This document shows positions 6,801-7,192 of a stretch of DNA of 7,192 nt, piece after piece; the stretch's first letter is position 1; each line of letters opens with the position of its first letter. A model generated the notes under the pieces. It worked only from the letters and a program-made list of their open reading frames with translations. It was not told where the DNA came from and ran no database searches. Origin of the DNA: an uncultured Prevotellaceae bacterium. GTDB taxonomy: Bacteria; Bacteroidota; Bacteroidia; Bacteroidales; Bacteroidaceae. Where the stretch lies: assembly GCA_947306845.1 (NCBI GenBank), contig CAMZHP010000169.1, forward strand, positions 1 through 7,192, given 5' to 3'. Both the position numbers and the translations under genes were made by a program.

Positions 6801-6806
6801 CCCATT

Positions 6807-7192
6807 ATGAAAAGAAAAACATTTTTTATAGCAGCCATACTTTTCGGCTTGCTCTTCCTTTCTTCTTGTAAATCAAGGGAGGAACAGGTTATCAGCGAGT
6901 TGGACGACTTGTCCGAAAGAGTTGAGAAAGACAGCAAAAAATTTGACTCAAATGACTGGAAAAATGCCATCGCGGAGTTTGAGCAGATCCACAACGAAAT
7001 GGCTGACTGTGATTTCACCAAGGAAGAACTAAGAGAAATCGGACGCAAGGAGGGTAAACTGGCAGCTATTTTGGCTAGGGAAGGTGCAAAGAAGGTGGGC
7101 AGCCATCTGCAAGAATTCATGGAAAGCATCGGCTCCTTCTCCGAAGGTTTAAAAGAAGGCATTGAGAGCGAATTGAATGAAAAAGACTTCGA
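6807..7192 (+). CDS. Small lipoprotein, DUF6565-like, 3'-truncated by the window edge
   Basis: The first 128 residues are visible and no stop occurs before the window ends. The ATG at 6807 is the first after an in-frame TAA at 6783. The lipoprotein signal peptide has a basic start (MKRK), a hydrophobic core (residues 6-18) and lipobox LSSC with Cys21 as the lipid site. The mature part is highly charged and predicted helical, with SNDWKNAIAEFEQIHNEM (48-65), then a KEELREIGRKEGKLAA segment (72-87) and a glycine-spaced amphipathic tail (LQEFMESIGSFSEGLKEG, 101-118). The pattern of DW, an EEL-E-IG-GK segment and a helical tail resembles Bacteroidales lipoproteins annotated DUF6565; this is recalled from the family and not searched. 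The function is unknown, and it is probably anchored to the inner or outer membrane facing the periplasm. It follows the hairpin-repeat region, so its message may have a structured leader. Confidence 0.88.
   Translation, partial: MKRKTFFIAAILFGLLFLSSCKSREEQVISELDDLSERVEKDSKKFDSNDWKNAIAEFEQIHNEMADCDFTKEELREIGRKEGKLAAILAREGAKKVGSHLQEFMESIGSFSEGLKEGIESELNEKDF

Overview
The window reads as chromosome from a Bacteroidales bacterium, most likely Prevotella or a close relative. Three things support this. First, there is a hybrid two-component system that joins sensor, kinase, receiver and AraC-type regulator in one chain, an architecture characteristic of Bacteroidetes. Second, the promoter-like boxes have the Bacteroidetes form TAnnTTTG and there are no strong Shine-Dalgarno sites. 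Third, there are small lipoproteins of Bacteroidales type. The assignment comes from these features alone, without a database comparison.

Layout. Positions 1-2704 (+) hold the 3' two thirds or so of a hybrid two-component system (HTCS) gene whose start lies left of the window. After a 102-base gap with an interrupted palindrome next to a TAnnTTTG box comes a small lipoprotein gene, 2807-3388 (+), resembling DUF4738 proteins. It converges, with a 23-base gap, on a large M16 zinc metalloprotease gene, 3412-6303 (-), which has a signal peptide and a fused two-half architecture. A roughly 500-base AT-rich non-coding region (6304-6806) follows. It has promoter-like boxes pointing both ways and a striking nested set of short hairpin repeats. 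The window ends inside a second lipoprotein gene, 6807 to beyond 7192 (+), resembling DUF6565 proteins.

How the genes relate. Nothing in the window ties them into one pathway. HTCS regulators usually control a neighbouring polysaccharide utilisation locus, but no susC/susD-like or glycoside hydrolase gene is visible here, so any target locus would lie to the left or elsewhere. The M16 protease and both lipoproteins are predicted to be exported to the cell envelope, and each appears to have its own promoter.

The most notable feature is the 6404-6746 region. Four copies of a unit of about 40 bases (TTCAGCGAAT, 9-10 bases, AGT, then a 5-bp hairpin, then a GAAATC-like end) are arranged as two forward and two reverse copies around an AT-rich palindromic core. 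The stem sequence differs between forward and reverse copies by paired changes that keep the hairpin. It looks like a dispersed, MITE- or REP-like structured element, or a long structured leader of the downstream lipoprotein gene.
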